Shown: positions 30,880 through 41,624 of the stretch, piece by piece
How positions within the stretch are numbered: the stretch's first letter is position 1
How the letters are laid out: every line of letters starts with the position of its first letter
From: Providencia rettgeri
Lineage (GTDB): Bacteria; Pseudomonadota; Gammaproteobacteria; Enterobacterales; Enterobacteriaceae
DNA length: 64,000 nt
Reading direction: 5' to 3'
NCBI RefSeq assembly: GCF_001874625.1
Contig: NZ_CP017671.1
Coordinates: 2,976,001 to 3,040,000 of the forward strand
Translations under genes and position numbers: made by a program
The notes under the pieces: model-generated
Told to the model about the DNA's origin: nothing
Database searches by the model: none
The model's input: only the letters and a program-made list of their open reading frames with translations

Positions 30880-31779
30880 TTATAATGCGAGTAGTTTCTC
30901 AAGAGAAGGCGCATAGTAATAACTACCTGAAACGGCTTTCGTCATACGCAGTAAATCATCGTATTTACCGTCTTTTTCACCAAACATACTAAGCAATTGT
31001 TGTTCAATATTGTGTAGCCTTGCACAATAGGCGACAAAGAATAAACCATGTTTACCACTTGCTGTGCCATACGGCAGGCTGTGACGCATGATGGATAGCT
31101 CTTCACCCTCTTCTTCTACCACGACTCGTGAAACATGCGAAGTCACATTACGCACATCTTCATCAAGCTCAACGCTATCATGTTTAGTACGGCCAATCAT
31201 TTTTTCCTGTTCATGTTCAGTAAAACGATCCCATTTCCTTAAGTCGTGTTCATAGCGTTGAACTAAAACATAACTACCACCCTTGTCATCGCCTTGTTCG
31301 ACTAATGTCACTTCCGCAATTTCTTCACCTTGCGGATTTTCTGTACCATCAATAAAACCGCTTAAGTCCCTATCATCTACCCAGCGGAAACCATGAATTT
31401 CCTCAACAACATGAATAGATTTACCAAACACTTTTAGTGCCGCTTGCGCTAAAGAGAAATTAATATCGTGGCGAAGAGATTGAATATGAATAAACATATC
31501 TCTTTGTGTGGCAGGCGCAAGCCCCTTACCTAATGTATGGAATGGTTTCAATTCAGGTGCGCACTGAGCATGCCCCAATTGCTGCCAAATATCAGAGCCA
31601 AACGCAATTACTGCACCAAGACGGTCATCAGGATATTGCGCCTGTAATTTGGTCAAAGCATCGACAAAGCCTTTACATCCAGATTTAACTTCATCCAGAG
31701 ATCCTTCTTGCACTTGTGCTTCAATAAAAATACCAAAACGGCTATGTTCTTTCAAAATACCACTTTGAGAATGAGACAT
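30880..31779 (-). CDS. yfeX: Dyp-type heme peroxidase YfeX
   Basis: 299 aa, identical in length to the E. coli protein. The Dyp motif GFIDGTENP is near residue 143 (catalytic Asp) and the proximal heme histidine lies in RNVTSHVSRV near 215. No signal peptide, so cytosolic. Oxidises porphyrinogens and dyes with peroxide; a heme dechelatase role has been debated. Located near hemF, yfeY and ypeA as in E. coli. Confidence 0.95.
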   Translation of the reverse strand: MSHSQSGILKEHSRFGIFIEAQVQEGSLDEVKSGCKGFVDALTKLQAQYPDDRLGAVIAFGSDIWQQLGHAQCAPELKPFHTLGKGLAPATQRDMFIHIQSLRHDINFSLAQAALKVFGKSIHVVEEIHGFRWVDDRDLSGFIDGTENPQGEEIAEVTLVEQGDDKGGSYVLVQRYEHDLRKWDRFTEHEQEKMIGRTKHDSVELDEDVRNVTSHVSRVVVEEEGEELSIMRHSLPYGTASGKHGLFFVAYCARLHNIEQQLLSMFGEKDGKYDDLLRMTKAVSGSYYYAPSLEKLLAL

Positions 31780-32019
31780 ACGGTAAACCTCGTAAAATGA
31801 GTATGTTATATAACCTATTTTTTATATAAAACGATATGATTATCCTATCTTATCGTGATGTTTTTCACCTTGTTTTAACGCAAGGGTTTATAGGTTTCGA
31901 TGCCTATTATAGGAAAGAAAATTTAAGAAAGGGGAAATTTATTTGTGTACAATAACGAGGTTCGATAAAAGAGGGGATCGCCAGTATAACTAAACCTGAC
32001 GATATACCTTAAAATCAGC

Positions 32020-32625
32020 TTACTTATGCCAAATTATCTGCGATATTGTCCATGATTGAAGGTCATTATCCGAAGGCATCATCCCTTCTGGCCCTTGCCA
32101 TTTACCCGTAAAACGGTAAATAACTTTTGTTGATTGTGGCGAATTACATTCAATGCTTGGTACATCATTGATTCGCTCACCAAGGCTACATACACCAAAT
32201 GCTTTTTGGTATATTTCACTAAATTCAGTGCCAACTTTTGGCCCCCACTCGGTAACAATATCAGGGTCATTGACTGTAATGCGCGACACATAGCCATGCT
32301 CAGGCCCCATTATCTCTAATTTTACCTCGTCATCATTAATGCCTTGGAAAATAGCGACCACATCACCATTGTCCATTTGCATTCCGCTACGGATGTTATA
32401 ACGGTCATTAAGCTGCGTTTTAATAGTATCAGCTTGCATCCGGGTAAAATTGGTTACTTGACCAACCCCTGAGCTAGAGATCACTAGTGGGCTACTAAAC
32501 CAAGTCGATGGCGAAAAAATTTTCGTGCCAGCACAACCTGACAATAGTGTTATTCCGCATAGCAGAGTAATTTTCAACAATGGCGTTAAGCCGCTATTGT
32601 TATTAAAAGTTGCATGTTGGGACAT
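32020..32625 (-). CDS. yfeY: RpoE-regulated lipoprotein YfeY
   Basis: 201 aa from the ATG at 32625, selected because GAGG precedes it; an ATG eight codons upstream lacks a site. A lipoprotein signal with lipobox LLSGC near residue 31. The E. coli homologue belongs to the sigma-E envelope stress regulon; a convincing sigma-E promoter was not resolved here. Function unknown. Confidence 0.85.
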   Translation of the reverse strand: MSQHATFNNNSGLTPLLKITLLCGITLLSGCAGTKIFSPSTWFSSPLVISSSGVGQVTNFTRMQADTIKTQLNDRYNIRSGMQMDNGDVVAIFQGINDDEVKLEIMGPEHGYVSRITVNDPDIVTEWGPKVGTEFSEIYQKAFGVCSLGERINDVPSIECNSPQSTKVIYRFTGKWQGPEGMMPSDNDLQSWTISQIIWHK

Positions 32626-32716
32626 ATCATCCTCTTTAATCCGTCGCATAATGCATATTGTGACAACCTATTTGCCAAAACATTCACATGAATGATTAAA
32701 CAAATAGTCAATTAAC

Positions 32717-33148
32717 CTAAAAATCCGTTTCGTGAGTTAATTTTTTCGAATAAATCAAACGTTCAGACTGTTCTTCTTCATAAAGCATTTTTTCAAACAT
32801 ACAAATAGCGGCATCTGATTCTTCGCTCACTAAAAGTTCAATTCTGCCACACCCTCTGGCAATTAGTTTTTTCTCTAGCCGGCTGACTAAAGCATTTGCT
32901 ATACCGCGCGCACGATATTCAGGATGTACAGCAAGGTAAACGGCTGTGCCGCGGATACCATCGTACCCGCCCATAATGGTACCAACAACCTCACCTGCGA
33001 CCTCAGCGACTAAGAATAAGTCTGCACCGCATTGTAATTTACGTTCGATGTCGAGTTCAGGGTCCCCCGAAAACTCATTGAGAGAACAACGTTCCCATAA
33101 CGTCAGTACATCTTCATAATCACTTTGGCGAAAGATGCGTATTTCCAT
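32717..33148 (-). CDS. ypeA: GNAT-family acetyltransferase YpeA
   Basis: 143 aa. GNAT fold with the acetyl-CoA loop [11 protein letters not shown] near residue 78, preceded by [14 protein letters not shown]. Close to E. coli YpeA in length and sequence; substrate unknown. Divergent from hemF. Confidence 0.9.
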   Translation of the reverse strand: MEIRIFRQSDYEDVLTLWERCSLNEFSGDPELDIERKLQCGADLFLVAEVAGEVVGTIMGGYDGIRGTAVYLAVHPEYRARGIANALVSRLEKKLIARGCGRIELLVSEESDAAICMFEKMLYEEEQSERLIYSKKLTHETDF

Positions 33149-33284
33149 AACATTTGCCCGTTTAAACTAATCTTTCTGTCATTATCACTGCTTTTGCCAC
33201 ACAATCAATATTCAATATGCCTTTTTTACGACAAAAGGGTATACTTTGGTTATTATTTTTCATCTATGGTTCTATTAGAAAACA

Positions 33285-34202
33285 ATGAATTACCCAGATA
33301 TCGGTCGTGTAAAAGCTTTCTTGCAAAGCTTACAAGATACTATTTGTCAAAAAATCACTGAGCTAGATGGTAAGGAAACTTTTCTAGAACAAACATGGGA
33401 ACGTTCTGAAGGTGGTGGGGGCCGTAGCCGAGTATTAACTAATGGGGCTATATTCGAACAAGCAGGGGTCAACTTCTCCCATATTCAGGGGGAAAAATTA
33501 CCTGCATCTGCCACAGCACACCGCCCTGAACTCGCAGGTCGTAGCTACCAAGCAATGGGCGTCTCTCTGGTTATCCATCCACTCAACCCATATATCCCAA
33601 CTACCCACGCGAATGTGCGCTTTTTTATCGCCGAAAAAGAGGGAGAAGCCCCTGTTTGGTGGTTTGGTGGTGGGTTTGATCTAACCCCCTTTTATGCCTT
33701 TAACGAAGACGTCATTCACTGGCATACTGTAGCTCGCGATTTATGCTTACCTTATGGCGATGATGTTTATCCTAAATATAAACATTGGTGTGACGAATAC
33801 TTCTTTTTAAAACATCGTAATGAGCCTCGGGGTGTCGGTGGCCTGTTCTTTGATGACCTCAATCAATGGGGTTTCGATAACTGTTTTAACTTCACACAAG
33901 CCGTTGGACATGGTTTTTTACACGCTTATGTACCCATTGTTGAAAAACGCTGTGGCCATTCGTGGGGAGAACGCGAACGACAGTTTCAATTATATCGTCG
34001 TGGTCGCTATGTCGAGTTTAACTTAGTTTGGGATAGAGGCACCTTATTTGGTTTACAAAGCGGTGGACGAACTGAGTCTATTTTAATGTCAATGCCACCA
34101 CTGGTGCGTTGGGAATATGACTATCATCCTGAGCCTAATAGTCCAGAAGCGACTCTCTATAGTGAATTTTTAATCCCCGGTAAAGACTGGTTAACCCAAT
34201 AA
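33285..34202 (+). CDS. hemF: Oxygen-dependent coproporphyrinogen III oxidase
   Basis: 305 aa. [20 protein letters not shown] near residue 45, the conserved HANVRFF near 106 and [10 protein letters not shown] near 128 are family signatures, and the C-terminal [14 protein letters not shown] is invariant. Converts coproporphyrinogen III to protoporphyrinogen IX using O2, the aerobic step of heme synthesis. Cytosolic homodimer. Monocistronic. Confidence 0.97.
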   Translation: MNYPDIGRVKAFLQSLQDTICQKITELDGKETFLEQTWERSEGGGGRSRVLTNGAIFEQAGVNFSHIQGEKLPASATAHRPELAGRSYQAMGVSLVIHPLNPYIPTTHANVRFFIAEKEGEAPVWWFGGGFDLTPFYAFNEDVIHWHTVARDLCLPYGDDVYPKYKHWCDEYFFLKHRNEPRGVGGLFFDDLNQWGFDNCFNFTQAVGHGFLHAYVPIVEKRCGHSWGERERQFQLYRRGRYVEFNLVWDRGTLFGLQSGGRTESILMSMPPLVRWEYDYHPEPNSPEATLYSEFLIPGKDWLTQ

Positions 34203-34360
34203 TTACTGTTACAAACTTATTCATTAAGGTAGAAACATTCCATTTCTACCTTTCTAATAAAATATAACAAAACCTAACTAAATTCATTAAATATCAATAG
34301 GTTACATAAAACAAGAAAACAATTATGATTCCATTTCATCCAATAGAATGGAGTTATAAT

Positions 34361-35497
34361 ATGAGTCAAATTTTAGGTCGTTCCTTATTATCGCCTTGTC
34401 TAATATCAAGTTTAATCTCCGAAACTGGAGTGACTAAACTCAACCCTACACTCATTCATATCAATGATGTCATGAGCAGAATCTATTCAGATGAAGATGC
34501 ACAATTACATCGTAATAGCCTATCTGCTTGTTCTATTGATCCTGTTAAAAATTACAGCCGCTTTATTCGAGATGCTCAGCGCCCTGTTCCCTATAAGATC
34601 CATCGACACTCAGATTTACCGATTTGCCAGCGTGACCAACTTTCCCTTAATGAGCATATGCCACATGATGATTATACTGTGATCATGAGTGAAGGTGATG
34701 ATAAAGCCCCTTCAGCACCGGCAGGCTATGTCTTCGATTATATTGGGAAAGTACGTGCTTTCTTTAAGGAAAAATTAGATATTGACCAGATGTTTGGCTG
34801 TTCTGCAGACATCAATGCGGTTATTCATTATGGAACAAACTACGCTAATGCCTTTTGGAATTCTCAGGCTATTTTCTTTGGTGACGGAGATGGTAAAGTC
34901 TTTGGCCCCTTTTACAATGACATTGACATAATTGCCCATGAATTAGCCCATGGTTTCATTAGTTCAAAAGCTAACTTTAGATATGCATTTCAATCTGGTG
35001 CGCTAAATGAATCCGTTGCTGATGTTTTAGGCATTATGGTCAAACAATTTGTACAAAATGAGACAGCTTGTGAATCCAATTGGCTTATTGGTGAAAATTT
35101 ATTTATCGACCAAATTAATGCCCCAGCCTTACGTTCCATGAGTGCCCCAGGCACTGCTTATGCATTGAATAACAAAAATGTTGACCCACAAGTTGGTCAT
35201 ATGTCTCAATATCGAGATTTACCTATGCGGATTGATAATGGTGGTGTCCATATTAATTCAGGTATCCCGAATAAAGCCTTTCATTTATTAGCAACTAGCC
35301 TAGGAGGATATACATGGGATGTTGCTGGTAAAATATGGATAGCGGCAGTATCAGACCCTATTGTTACCTCAATGGCGGATTTCAAGCAATTTGCCACAGC
35401 AACTGTGAGTAACGCCCAAAAATTATTTGGTGAACAAATCGCATCACAAACACAAAAAAGCTGGGAAAAAGTTGGATTAGTATTCGATAAACACTAA
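34361..35497 (+). CDS. M4-family (protealysin-like) zinc metalloprotease
   Basis: 378 aa from the ATG at 34361, which has GGAG at proper spacing; an ATG twelve codons upstream does not. Zinc motif HELAH at residues 193-197 with the third ligand Glu in NESVADV near 217, the exact thermolysin spacing. The general His is probably in HINSGIPNKAFH near 296. There is a short pro-region (about 1-60) and no signal peptide, as in protealysin-type M4 enzymes. No emfourin-like inhibitor gene is adjacent. It lies alone between hemF and rluF, so it may be an acquired gene. Confidence 0.88.
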   Translation: MSQILGRSLLSPCLISSLISETGVTKLNPTLIHINDVMSRIYSDEDAQLHRNSLSACSIDPVKNYSRFIRDAQRPVPYKIHRHSDLPICQRDQLSLNEHMPHDDYTVIMSEGDDKAPSAPAGYVFDYIGKVRAFFKEKLDIDQMFGCSADINAVIHYGTNYANAFWNSQAIFFGDGDGKVFGPFYNDIDIIAHELAHGFISSKANFRYAFQSGALNESVADVLGIMVKQFVQNETACESNWLIGENLFIDQINAPALRSMSAPGTAYALNNKNVDPQVGHMSQYRDLPMRIDNGGVHINSGIPNKAFHLLATSLGGYTWDVAGKIWIAAVSDPIVTSMADFKQFATATVSNAQKLFGEQIASQTQKSWEKVGLVFDKH

Positions 35498-35640
35498 TCT
35501 TTTATCATATGGCGACATCACCATGCCAAATAGCTGTTCTTAGTAGTTAGTCATTTTCATCTATAAAGGCCGATGTTAAGCAATTCAAATGCCTAATCAT
35601 TCAGCCTTATAAGCAAAGGATTTTTAACTAAACCCGCACG

Positions 35641-36516
35641 TTAACGTTTTTTCTTTTTACGACCCGGTTGGGTAAATTTTTTACGTGTAGGGTTTTCAGG
35701 TTTCGCCTTTGGCTTATTCCCTGTATTTTGTTTGGCTCCACCACCATTTTTACTGGTTGCTTGGGTCTTTGCCTGTTTTTTCGGTTTAATATCCGATTCT
35801 GATTTTTCCATCATATCAAATAATTCAATCAGTTCGTCTGCTGTTAAGTCACGCCACTCTCCAACTGGAAGCCCTGTTAACCGAACATTCATAATACGAA
35901 TACGTTCAAGCTTAGTCACTTCAAAACCAAAGTGCTCACACATCCGCCTAATTTGACGATTCAGACCTTGCACCAAGGTAATACGGAACACAAAAGGCGC
36001 TTCTTTTTTCACCTTACATTTCTTAGTCATCGTACCTAAGATGGGGACTCCGGCTCCCATGCCTCGAATAAAATCATCTGTAACGGGTTTATTCACCGTA
36101 ACTAAATATTCTTTCTCGTGAGAATTCCCGGCACGTAAAATTTTATTAACCAGATCGCCGTGATTAGTCAAAAAAATCAGCCCTTGAGAGTCTTTATCTA
36201 GACGCCCAATAGGGAAAATCCGCGTGCTATGGTTAACATAGTCAACAATATTGTCTTTTTCGCCGCTTTCCGTGGTACTGACAATCCCCACTGGTTTATT
36301 CAACGCAATTAATACTAAATCATCTTCATTACGCGGTTCAATCAATTGACCATTAACTTTAACCACATCACCTGCAAAAACTTGGTCACCGATGGCTGCA
36401 CGTTTACCATTAATAAAGACATTACCTTGCTCAATATAACGATCAGCTTCACGTCGTGAACAAATACCACTTTCACTAATATATTTGTTTAGACGTGTAG
36501 AAGAACGAGTGTCCAT
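35641..36516 (-). CDS. rluF: 23S rRNA pseudouridine(2604) synthase
   Basis: 291 aa. N-terminal S4 RNA-binding domain ([19 protein letters not shown], residues 8-26), catalytic Asp in [13 protein letters not shown] near 105, and a Lys-rich disordered tail from about 245. Modifies U2604 of 23S rRNA. Confidence 0.93.
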   Translation of the reverse strand: MDTRSSTRLNKYISESGICSRREADRYIEQGNVFINGKRAAIGDQVFAGDVVKVNGQLIEPRNEDDLVLIALNKPVGIVSTTESGEKDNIVDYVNHSTRIFPIGRLDKDSQGLIFLTNHGDLVNKILRAGNSHEKEYLVTVNKPVTDDFIRGMGAGVPILGTMTKKCKVKKEAPFVFRITLVQGLNRQIRRMCEHFGFEVTKLERIRIMNVRLTGLPVGEWRDLTADELIELFDMMEKSESDIKPKKQAKTQATSKNGGGAKQNTGNKPKAKPENPTRKKFTQPGRKKKKR

Positions 36517-36617
36517 AATTTACCTCAATCATTTGTGCCCCACCGCGCCATCGTTGTTAGTTTTGGTTGTGTGAAAGCAACGTTTAATTATTAAACTATT
36601 TAAATCGATAATATAAT

Positions 36618-36654
36618 AAAAAGCCGTAACACAATAATTTTGTTACGGCTTTTT
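36618..36654 (-). terminator. der terminator
   Basis: Perfect AAAAAGCCGTAACA/TGTTACGGCTTTTT stem-loop 43 bp past the der stop; T-runs on both sides, so bidirectional in principle. Confidence 0.85.
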
Positions 36655-36696
36655 ATTCACTAAGGTTAGTAAACCCTTAGCTGATACTTTGACCCA

Positions 36697-38175
36697 CTAA
36701 CGTTTTTTAAGATGTTGCATCAAACGCTTACGTTTACGTAATTGGGTTGCAGTTAGTTTATTTTTCTTATCTGCATATGGGTTTTCACCCTCTTTAAACA
36801 GAATACGAATTGGCGTCCCCATCACTTGCAGTGAGCGACGGAAATAATTCATTAGGTAGCGTTTATAGCTATCAGGCAAATCCGACACTTGGTTACCATG
36901 GATCACCACTATCGGTGGGTTATGCCCCCCTGCGTGTGCATATTTCATTTTAACTCGACGGCCACGAATCAACGGCGGCTGGTGTTCGTCTTCCGCCATA
37001 TTCATAATTCGAGTTAACAATGCCGTTCCCACACGACGCGTAGCGGATTCATAAGCCTCTTGCACCGATTCAAATAAATTACCTACACCGCTACCATGCA
37101 ACGCTGAAATAAAGTGAATACGTGCAAAGTCAACAAAACCAAGACGTAACTCTAGCATGTCTTTTACATGTTCACGGTCTTCTGGTTTCATGCCATCCCA
37201 TTTGTTAACCGCAATCACCAGTGAACGCCCAGCATTTAAAATAAAGCCAAGTAACGATAAATCTTGGTCTGAGATACCTTCTCTTGCGTCAATCACTAGC
37301 AACACAACGTTTGCATCTTCAATTGCTTGCAGTGTTTTAATTACAGAGAATTTTTCTACTGTTTCCGTTACTTTCCCACGTTTACGCACGCCCGCAGTAT
37401 CAATCAGAATGTACTCACGGTCATCGCGTTCCATTGGAATATAAATACTGTCGCGGGTTGTACCCGGCATATCAAACACAACAACGCGATCTTCACCTAG
37501 GATACGATTTGTGAGTGTTGATTTACCCACATTTGGGCGACCCACAATCGCTAATTTGATGGGTAATGTGGTTGGGTCAAAATCGTCTTCTTCATCTTCA
37601 GCAAGTTGGCCTTCTGCTTCTAACTCAGCCCAGTAAGCCGCATTTGCTTCTTCTTCCGTTAACTCAACTTGCTCTTCTTCTTCACCAATAAACGGTTTCA
37701 AAGATTGTTCAATTAATTGTGTTACACCACGACCGTGGGAGGCAGCAATGGGGTGTATTTCCCCTAACCCAAGCGAATAAAAATCACCAACTGCGGTATT
37801 TACATCAATACCATCAGTTTTATTTGCCACTAAGTAAGTTTTTTTCTTGCGGCTACGAAGATGTTTGGCAATTCCTTCATCTGCTGGCATCAACCCGGCT
37901 CTCGCATCGACCATGAACAATACAATGTCAGCTTCTTCAATGGCTTGTAAGGACTGTGCGGCCATATGCGTTTCTACGCCTTCCTCAGTCCCATCGATAC
38001 CACCCGTGTCAATAATAATAAACTCATGCCCTTCCACTTCGGCACGACCATATTTGCGATCACGAGTCAGACCGGGAAAGTCCGCTACTAATGCGTCACG
38101 GGTACGGGTTAAACGGTTAAATAACGTGGATTTTCCTACGTTTGGACGCCCTACCAGCGCTACGACGGGTATCAT
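36697..38175 (-). CDS. der: Ribosome-assembly GTPase Der (EngA)
   Basis: 492 aa from the ATG at 38175; an upstream GTG would add five residues. Two tandem GTPase domains, each with GRPNVGKST (residues 8-16 and about 210-218) and DTAG/DTGG G3 motifs, then a C-terminal KH-like domain from about 380. An acidic linker ([16 protein letters not shown]) joins the G domains. Needed for 50S assembly. Downstream of bamB. Confidence 0.97.
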   Translation of the reverse strand: MIPVVALVGRPNVGKSTLFNRLTRTRDALVADFPGLTRDRKYGRAEVEGHEFIIIDTGGIDGTEEGVETHMAAQSLQAIEEADIVLFMVDARAGLMPADEGIAKHLRSRKKKTYLVANKTDGIDVNTAVGDFYSLGLGEIHPIAASHGRGVTQLIEQSLKPFIGEEEEQVELTEEEANAAYWAELEAEGQLAEDEEDDFDPTTLPIKLAIVGRPNVGKSTLTNRILGEDRVVVFDMPGTTRDSIYIPMERDDREYILIDTAGVRKRGKVTETVEKFSVIKTLQAIEDANVVLLVIDAREGISDQDLSLLGFILNAGRSLVIAVNKWDGMKPEDREHVKDMLELRLGFVDFARIHFISALHGSGVGNLFESVQEAYESATRRVGTALLTRIMNMAEDEHQPPLIRGRRVKMKYAHAGGHNPPIVVIHGNQVSDLPDSYKRYLMNYFRRSLQVMGTPIRILFKEGENPYADKKNKLTATQLRKRKRLMQHLKKR

Positions 38176-38230
38176 TCTTAGATGCCTCACAACTTTTATT
38201 AACTAAAGGAATTCTGAAGCTTTCACTCAG

Positions 38231-38269
38231 AAAACAAAAAACGAACGGCTCCTGTCATCAGGAACCGTT
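38231..38269 (-). terminator. bamB terminator
   Basis: Stem AACGGCTCCTG/CAGGAACCGTT (one mismatch) followed by GTTTTTTGTTTT on the minus strand, 35 bp past bamB. Confidence 0.8.
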
Positions 38270-38303
38270 GATTTTATCGATAAATTGTCGGTTTGTCAGA
38301 AAA

Positions 38304-39476
38304 TTAACGCGTTAACAGATAAACTGTTCCGTTTTTCGTCTGAACCATTAGTTTATCACTTGCAACAACAGGGCGACTGTGAATACCGGAGCTGTTTAAT
38401 TTATTTTGAGCAACAAACTCACCCGTATTCATATCTAACCAATGTAAGTAGCCTTCTTTGTCACCGACAACAATATAACCATTAAACATTTCAGGTGCTG
38501 ACAAACCACGGTTTAGTAAGTCTTCTTGTGTCCACAATGTCACACCATCACTTTTACGGACGGACAACACGCGGTCATTTTGGTCAACGAGATACAGGTT
38601 TTCACCTGACATCACCATATCATTAATTGAACCTAGTTCGCGTTTCCATAAAATTTGGCCTGAGCGCATATCAAGTGATGCTAATGTGCCATTATAAGCA
38701 ATCGCATAGACTTTGCCGTCATCAATAATCGGTGTCATATCGACATCATTCAAACGGCCGATCTCAGTTGAACTAGTGACTTGAGAAATGCGTTGTTGCC
38801 AAATCAGTTGCCCTTGTGATAATAAAACGGCGTTTACACGCCCGTTATCACCACCAACAATTGCAGCCCCAAATGCGACCGCTGGTGCAGATTCACCACG
38901 TAAAGACAGTGATGGCGTGTCCATGTTAACAGTCCACTTGATTTCACCACTATTTACATCTAACGCTTGCAATTGGCCATTGCTAGTATGAATAACGACT
39001 AAATCGTTACTAACAACCGGTTTAGAAAGGGCTTCACCAGCAACTTCAACATCCCAAATAACTTGACCATCTTCTTTGTTTAAGGCAATAACGGTACCAC
39101 GCTCAGTACCAATAAAGATTTTATCGCCATCAACAGTTAAACCACCTGATAATAACGCGGATAAATTCGCAGAAAGGAAACCGGTACGCTTGGACAAGTC
39201 AACAGACCAAATCTCTTTACCACTGTCTAGCTCAAATGCTTTCACTAAACCTTTACGGTCTGCCGCATAAACAGCTGAGCCATCCCAAGCAGGCGATAAC
39301 TCGGAGTAAAATTGTTCAACGCCATTACCAACAGATTTATCCCAAACAATTGATGGAGTAAATTGATTCTCAACCTGCGGAAGTGGCGCCATAATGATAG
39401 AATCAGTTTCGCTGGAACAACCGGCAAGTAAAGCTGAAGCGACTAGGCCAACCAAAAGAGTTTTGCGCAACTGCAT
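38304..39476 (-). CDS. bamB: Outer-membrane assembly lipoprotein BamB
   Basis: 390 aa. Lipobox LLAGC near residue 20, followed by an eight-bladed PQQ-type beta-propeller; blade repeats such as GKEIWSV, GQVIWDV, GEIKWTV and GQILWKR are visible. Scaffold of the BAM complex that inserts outer-membrane beta-barrels. 20 bp after yfgM. Confidence 0.96.
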   Translation of the reverse strand: MQLRKTLLVGLVASALLAGCSSETDSIIMAPLPQVENQFTPSIVWDKSVGNGVEQFYSELSPAWDGSAVYAADRKGLVKAFELDSGKEIWSVDLSKRTGFLSANLSALLSGGLTVDGDKIFIGTERGTVIALNKEDGQVIWDVEVAGEALSKPVVSNDLVVIHTSNGQLQALDVNSGEIKWTVNMDTPSLSLRGESAPAVAFGAAIVGGDNGRVNAVLLSQGQLIWQQRISQVTSSTEIGRLNDVDMTPIIDDGKVYAIAYNGTLASLDMRSGQILWKRELGSINDMVMSGENLYLVDQNDRVLSVRKSDGVTLWTQEDLLNRGLSAPEMFNGYIVVGDKEGYLHWLDMNTGEFVAQNKLNSSGIHSRPVVASDKLMVQTKNGTVYLLTR

Positions 39477-39496
39477 GTTTGTCGTTTCCTTTCTTC

Positions 39497-40120
39497 TTAT
39501 GAATTAGATACGTTGTTCAATTTCAGAGTTAAAATACCTCTAAGAGATTGAGAACCTTCACTTTCTAGCCCCTGAGTGTATGCGGCTTTTGCACCAGCTT
39601 TATCACCCTTATGGAGTAAAGCATCACCACGGACATCCTGTGCCGTCGCTTGCCATGACTTACCTTTGATATTCGTAATAGATGCTATCGCACCATCAGC
39701 ATTACCTTGAGCCAATTGTACACGAGCCAAACGCAAGTTGATTAAATCTTGCATATCAACCGTTTTCGCTTTAGCTAATGCATTAGTTAGCGCAGTTTGT
39801 GCATTCGCTAAGTCGCCTTTATCAACGGCGATTTGCGCTAACTCTAGCCCCATCATTGCGCTGTAAACATCATCAGTTTCAGCAGCAAATTTTTGCGCGG
39901 CAACGATACTTTGTTCTGAGCCTGAACGCAGTTGGGTACTCACTGTTTCAAATTTTTGGGCGCTTTCTTGCAATATATTGGTTTTATGTGACTGCCAGTA
40001 ATTCCAACCAAATACACCACCAACACCAATAACAAGGCCAACAACTAATGCAACACCGTTGTTAGCAAAAAAGCGTTTGATCGCATCAACTTGATCATTT
40101 TCGTTTGTATAGACTTCCAC
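39497..40120 (-). CDS. yfgM: YfgM, SecYEG-associated periplasmic chaperone-like protein
   Basis: 207 aa. One N-terminal membrane anchor (ALVVGLVIGVGGVFGWNYW, residues 24-42) followed by a periplasmic TPR-like helical domain. In E. coli it links the SecYEG translocon to PpiD and periplasmic chaperones. Ten bp after hisS, so co-transcribed. Confidence 0.93.
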   Translation of the reverse strand: MEVYTNENDQVDAIKRFFANNGVALVVGLVIGVGGVFGWNYWQSHKTNILQESAQKFETVSTQLRSGSEQSIVAAQKFAAETDDVYSAMMGLELAQIAVDKGDLANAQTALTNALAKAKTVDMQDLINLRLARVQLAQGNADGAIASITNIKGKSWQATAQDVRGDALLHKGDKAGAKAAYTQGLESEGSQSLRGILTLKLNNVSNS

Positions 40121-40130
40121 TTGTCTCTCC

Positions 40131-41408
40131 TTAACCTAATAGCTCAGCGATGCGAGATGCCATTAGTTGCTGTGAAATAGTTTCTTGTGCGCCTGTGCGC
40201 AAATCTTTCAAGGTTACTTGACCATTAGTCATTTCGTCTTCCCCCAAGATCAAAGCAATTTTAGCGCCTTGTTTATCTGCTCTTGCTAACTGTTTCTTGA
40301 AGTTCCCACCGCCGTGGTTAGCCATTAATCTCAAAGTAGGTAGTTCATCACGTACTTTTTCAGCCACCAATAAGGCAGCTTGTTGGCAATTTTCACCAAA
40401 AGACGCTAAATACACGTCAGCCACTGAAGTGTCTGCGGTAAATGCTGGATTCACTTCTTGGACTAGCAACACCATGCGTTCCATACCCATGGCAAAACCA
40501 ACAGCTGGGGTAGCTCTGCCGCCTAATTGCTCGACAAGGCCATCGTAGCGGCCACCGGCACAGACTGTACCTTGAGAGCCTAGTGCCGTTGTAACCCATT
40601 CAAATACAGTACGGTTATAGTAATCAAGACCACGAACTAAACGCTGATTAACACGATATTTGATACCCGCAGTATCTAATAGTTTACACAAACCATCGAA
40701 GTGTTCACGTGATTCGACATCAAGGTAATCAAACAGTTCAGGTGCATCATTCAATAACGTTTGCACCCCTTGATTTTTAGAGTCCAAAACGCGAAGTGGG
40801 TTAGTGTACATCCGGCGTTTACAATCCTCATCCAGCTTATCTTTATGTTGCTCTAAAAATGCAACCAAAGCCTCACGATAATTTGCACGCGCGTCTAACG
40901 AACCAATTGAGTTTAGTTCTAGCGTCACATGTTCGCTTATACCTAATGCTTTCCACCAGCGCGCTGTCATTAGGATCATTTCGGCATCGATGTCTGGCCC
41001 ACTCAAACCAAATACCTCTGCACCTAATTGGTGAAACTGGCGGTAACGCCCTTTTTGAGGGCGCTCATAGCGAAACATTGGCCCTAAATACCACAAACGT
41101 TGTTCCTGATTGTACAGCAAACCATGCTCAATACCTGCGCGGACACAGCCTGCGGTATTTTCTGGGCGTAATGTCAGACTTTCTTCATTACGGTCATTGA
41201 AGGTATACATTTCTTTTTCAACGACATCCGTCACTTCACCAATCGCTCTACGAAATAGCGGGGTCTGCTCTACAATCGGGGTACGTATTTCACTAAAACC
41301 ATAACCCTGTAAAATATTTTTCAATGTTGCTTCGATTTTTTGCCATACACGCGTGTCAGCTGGTAAGTAATCATTCATGCCGCGAATGGCTTGGATATTT
41401 TTTCCCAC
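40131..41408 (-). CDS. hisS: Histidyl-tRNA synthetase
   Basis: 425 aa class II synthetase. Motif 2 region [17 protein letters not shown] near residue 112, histidine motifs [15 protein letters not shown] near 257 and [14 protein letters not shown] near 282, and an anticodon-binding C-terminal domain from about 325. Charges tRNA-His. Confidence 0.97.
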   Translation of the reverse strand: MGKNIQAIRGMNDYLPADTRVWQKIEATLKNILQGYGFSEIRTPIVEQTPLFRRAIGEVTDVVEKEMYTFNDRNEESLTLRPENTAGCVRAGIEHGLLYNQEQRLWYLGPMFRYERPQKGRYRQFHQLGAEVFGLSGPDIDAEMILMTARWWKALGISEHVTLELNSIGSLDARANYREALVAFLEQHKDKLDEDCKRRMYTNPLRVLDSKNQGVQTLLNDAPELFDYLDVESREHFDGLCKLLDTAGIKYRVNQRLVRGLDYYNRTVFEWVTTALGSQGTVCAGGRYDGLVEQLGGRATPAVGFAMGMERMVLLVQEVNPAFTADTSVADVYLASFGENCQQAALLVAEKVRDELPTLRLMANHGGGNFKKQLARADKQGAKIALILGEDEMTNGQVTLKDLRTGAQETISQQLMASRIAELLG

Positions 41409-41589
41409 TTTATTTCTCTATTTTCAGAATTACATAAGTTTGATTATAAGAGCGAAATATCATCAGGTTCAATCAACAAACACCAATTACTGATACGAAT
41501 CGGGAATTATCTGTTTATTTGCCCGATGAGTGTTCGATTTTAGAAAAAAACACGGATAATTAACACCATTAATAGCCTGATAAATGTAA

Positions 41590-41614
41590 AAACTGGCTCT
41601 ATACGAGCCAGTTT
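41590..41614 (-). terminator. ispG terminator
   Basis: Perfect AAACTGGCTC/GAGCCAGTTT stem followed by TTTACATTT on the minus strand, 11 bp past ispG. hisS therefore needs its own promoter or read-through. Confidence 0.8.
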
Positions 41615-41624
41615 ATTTACCTAA

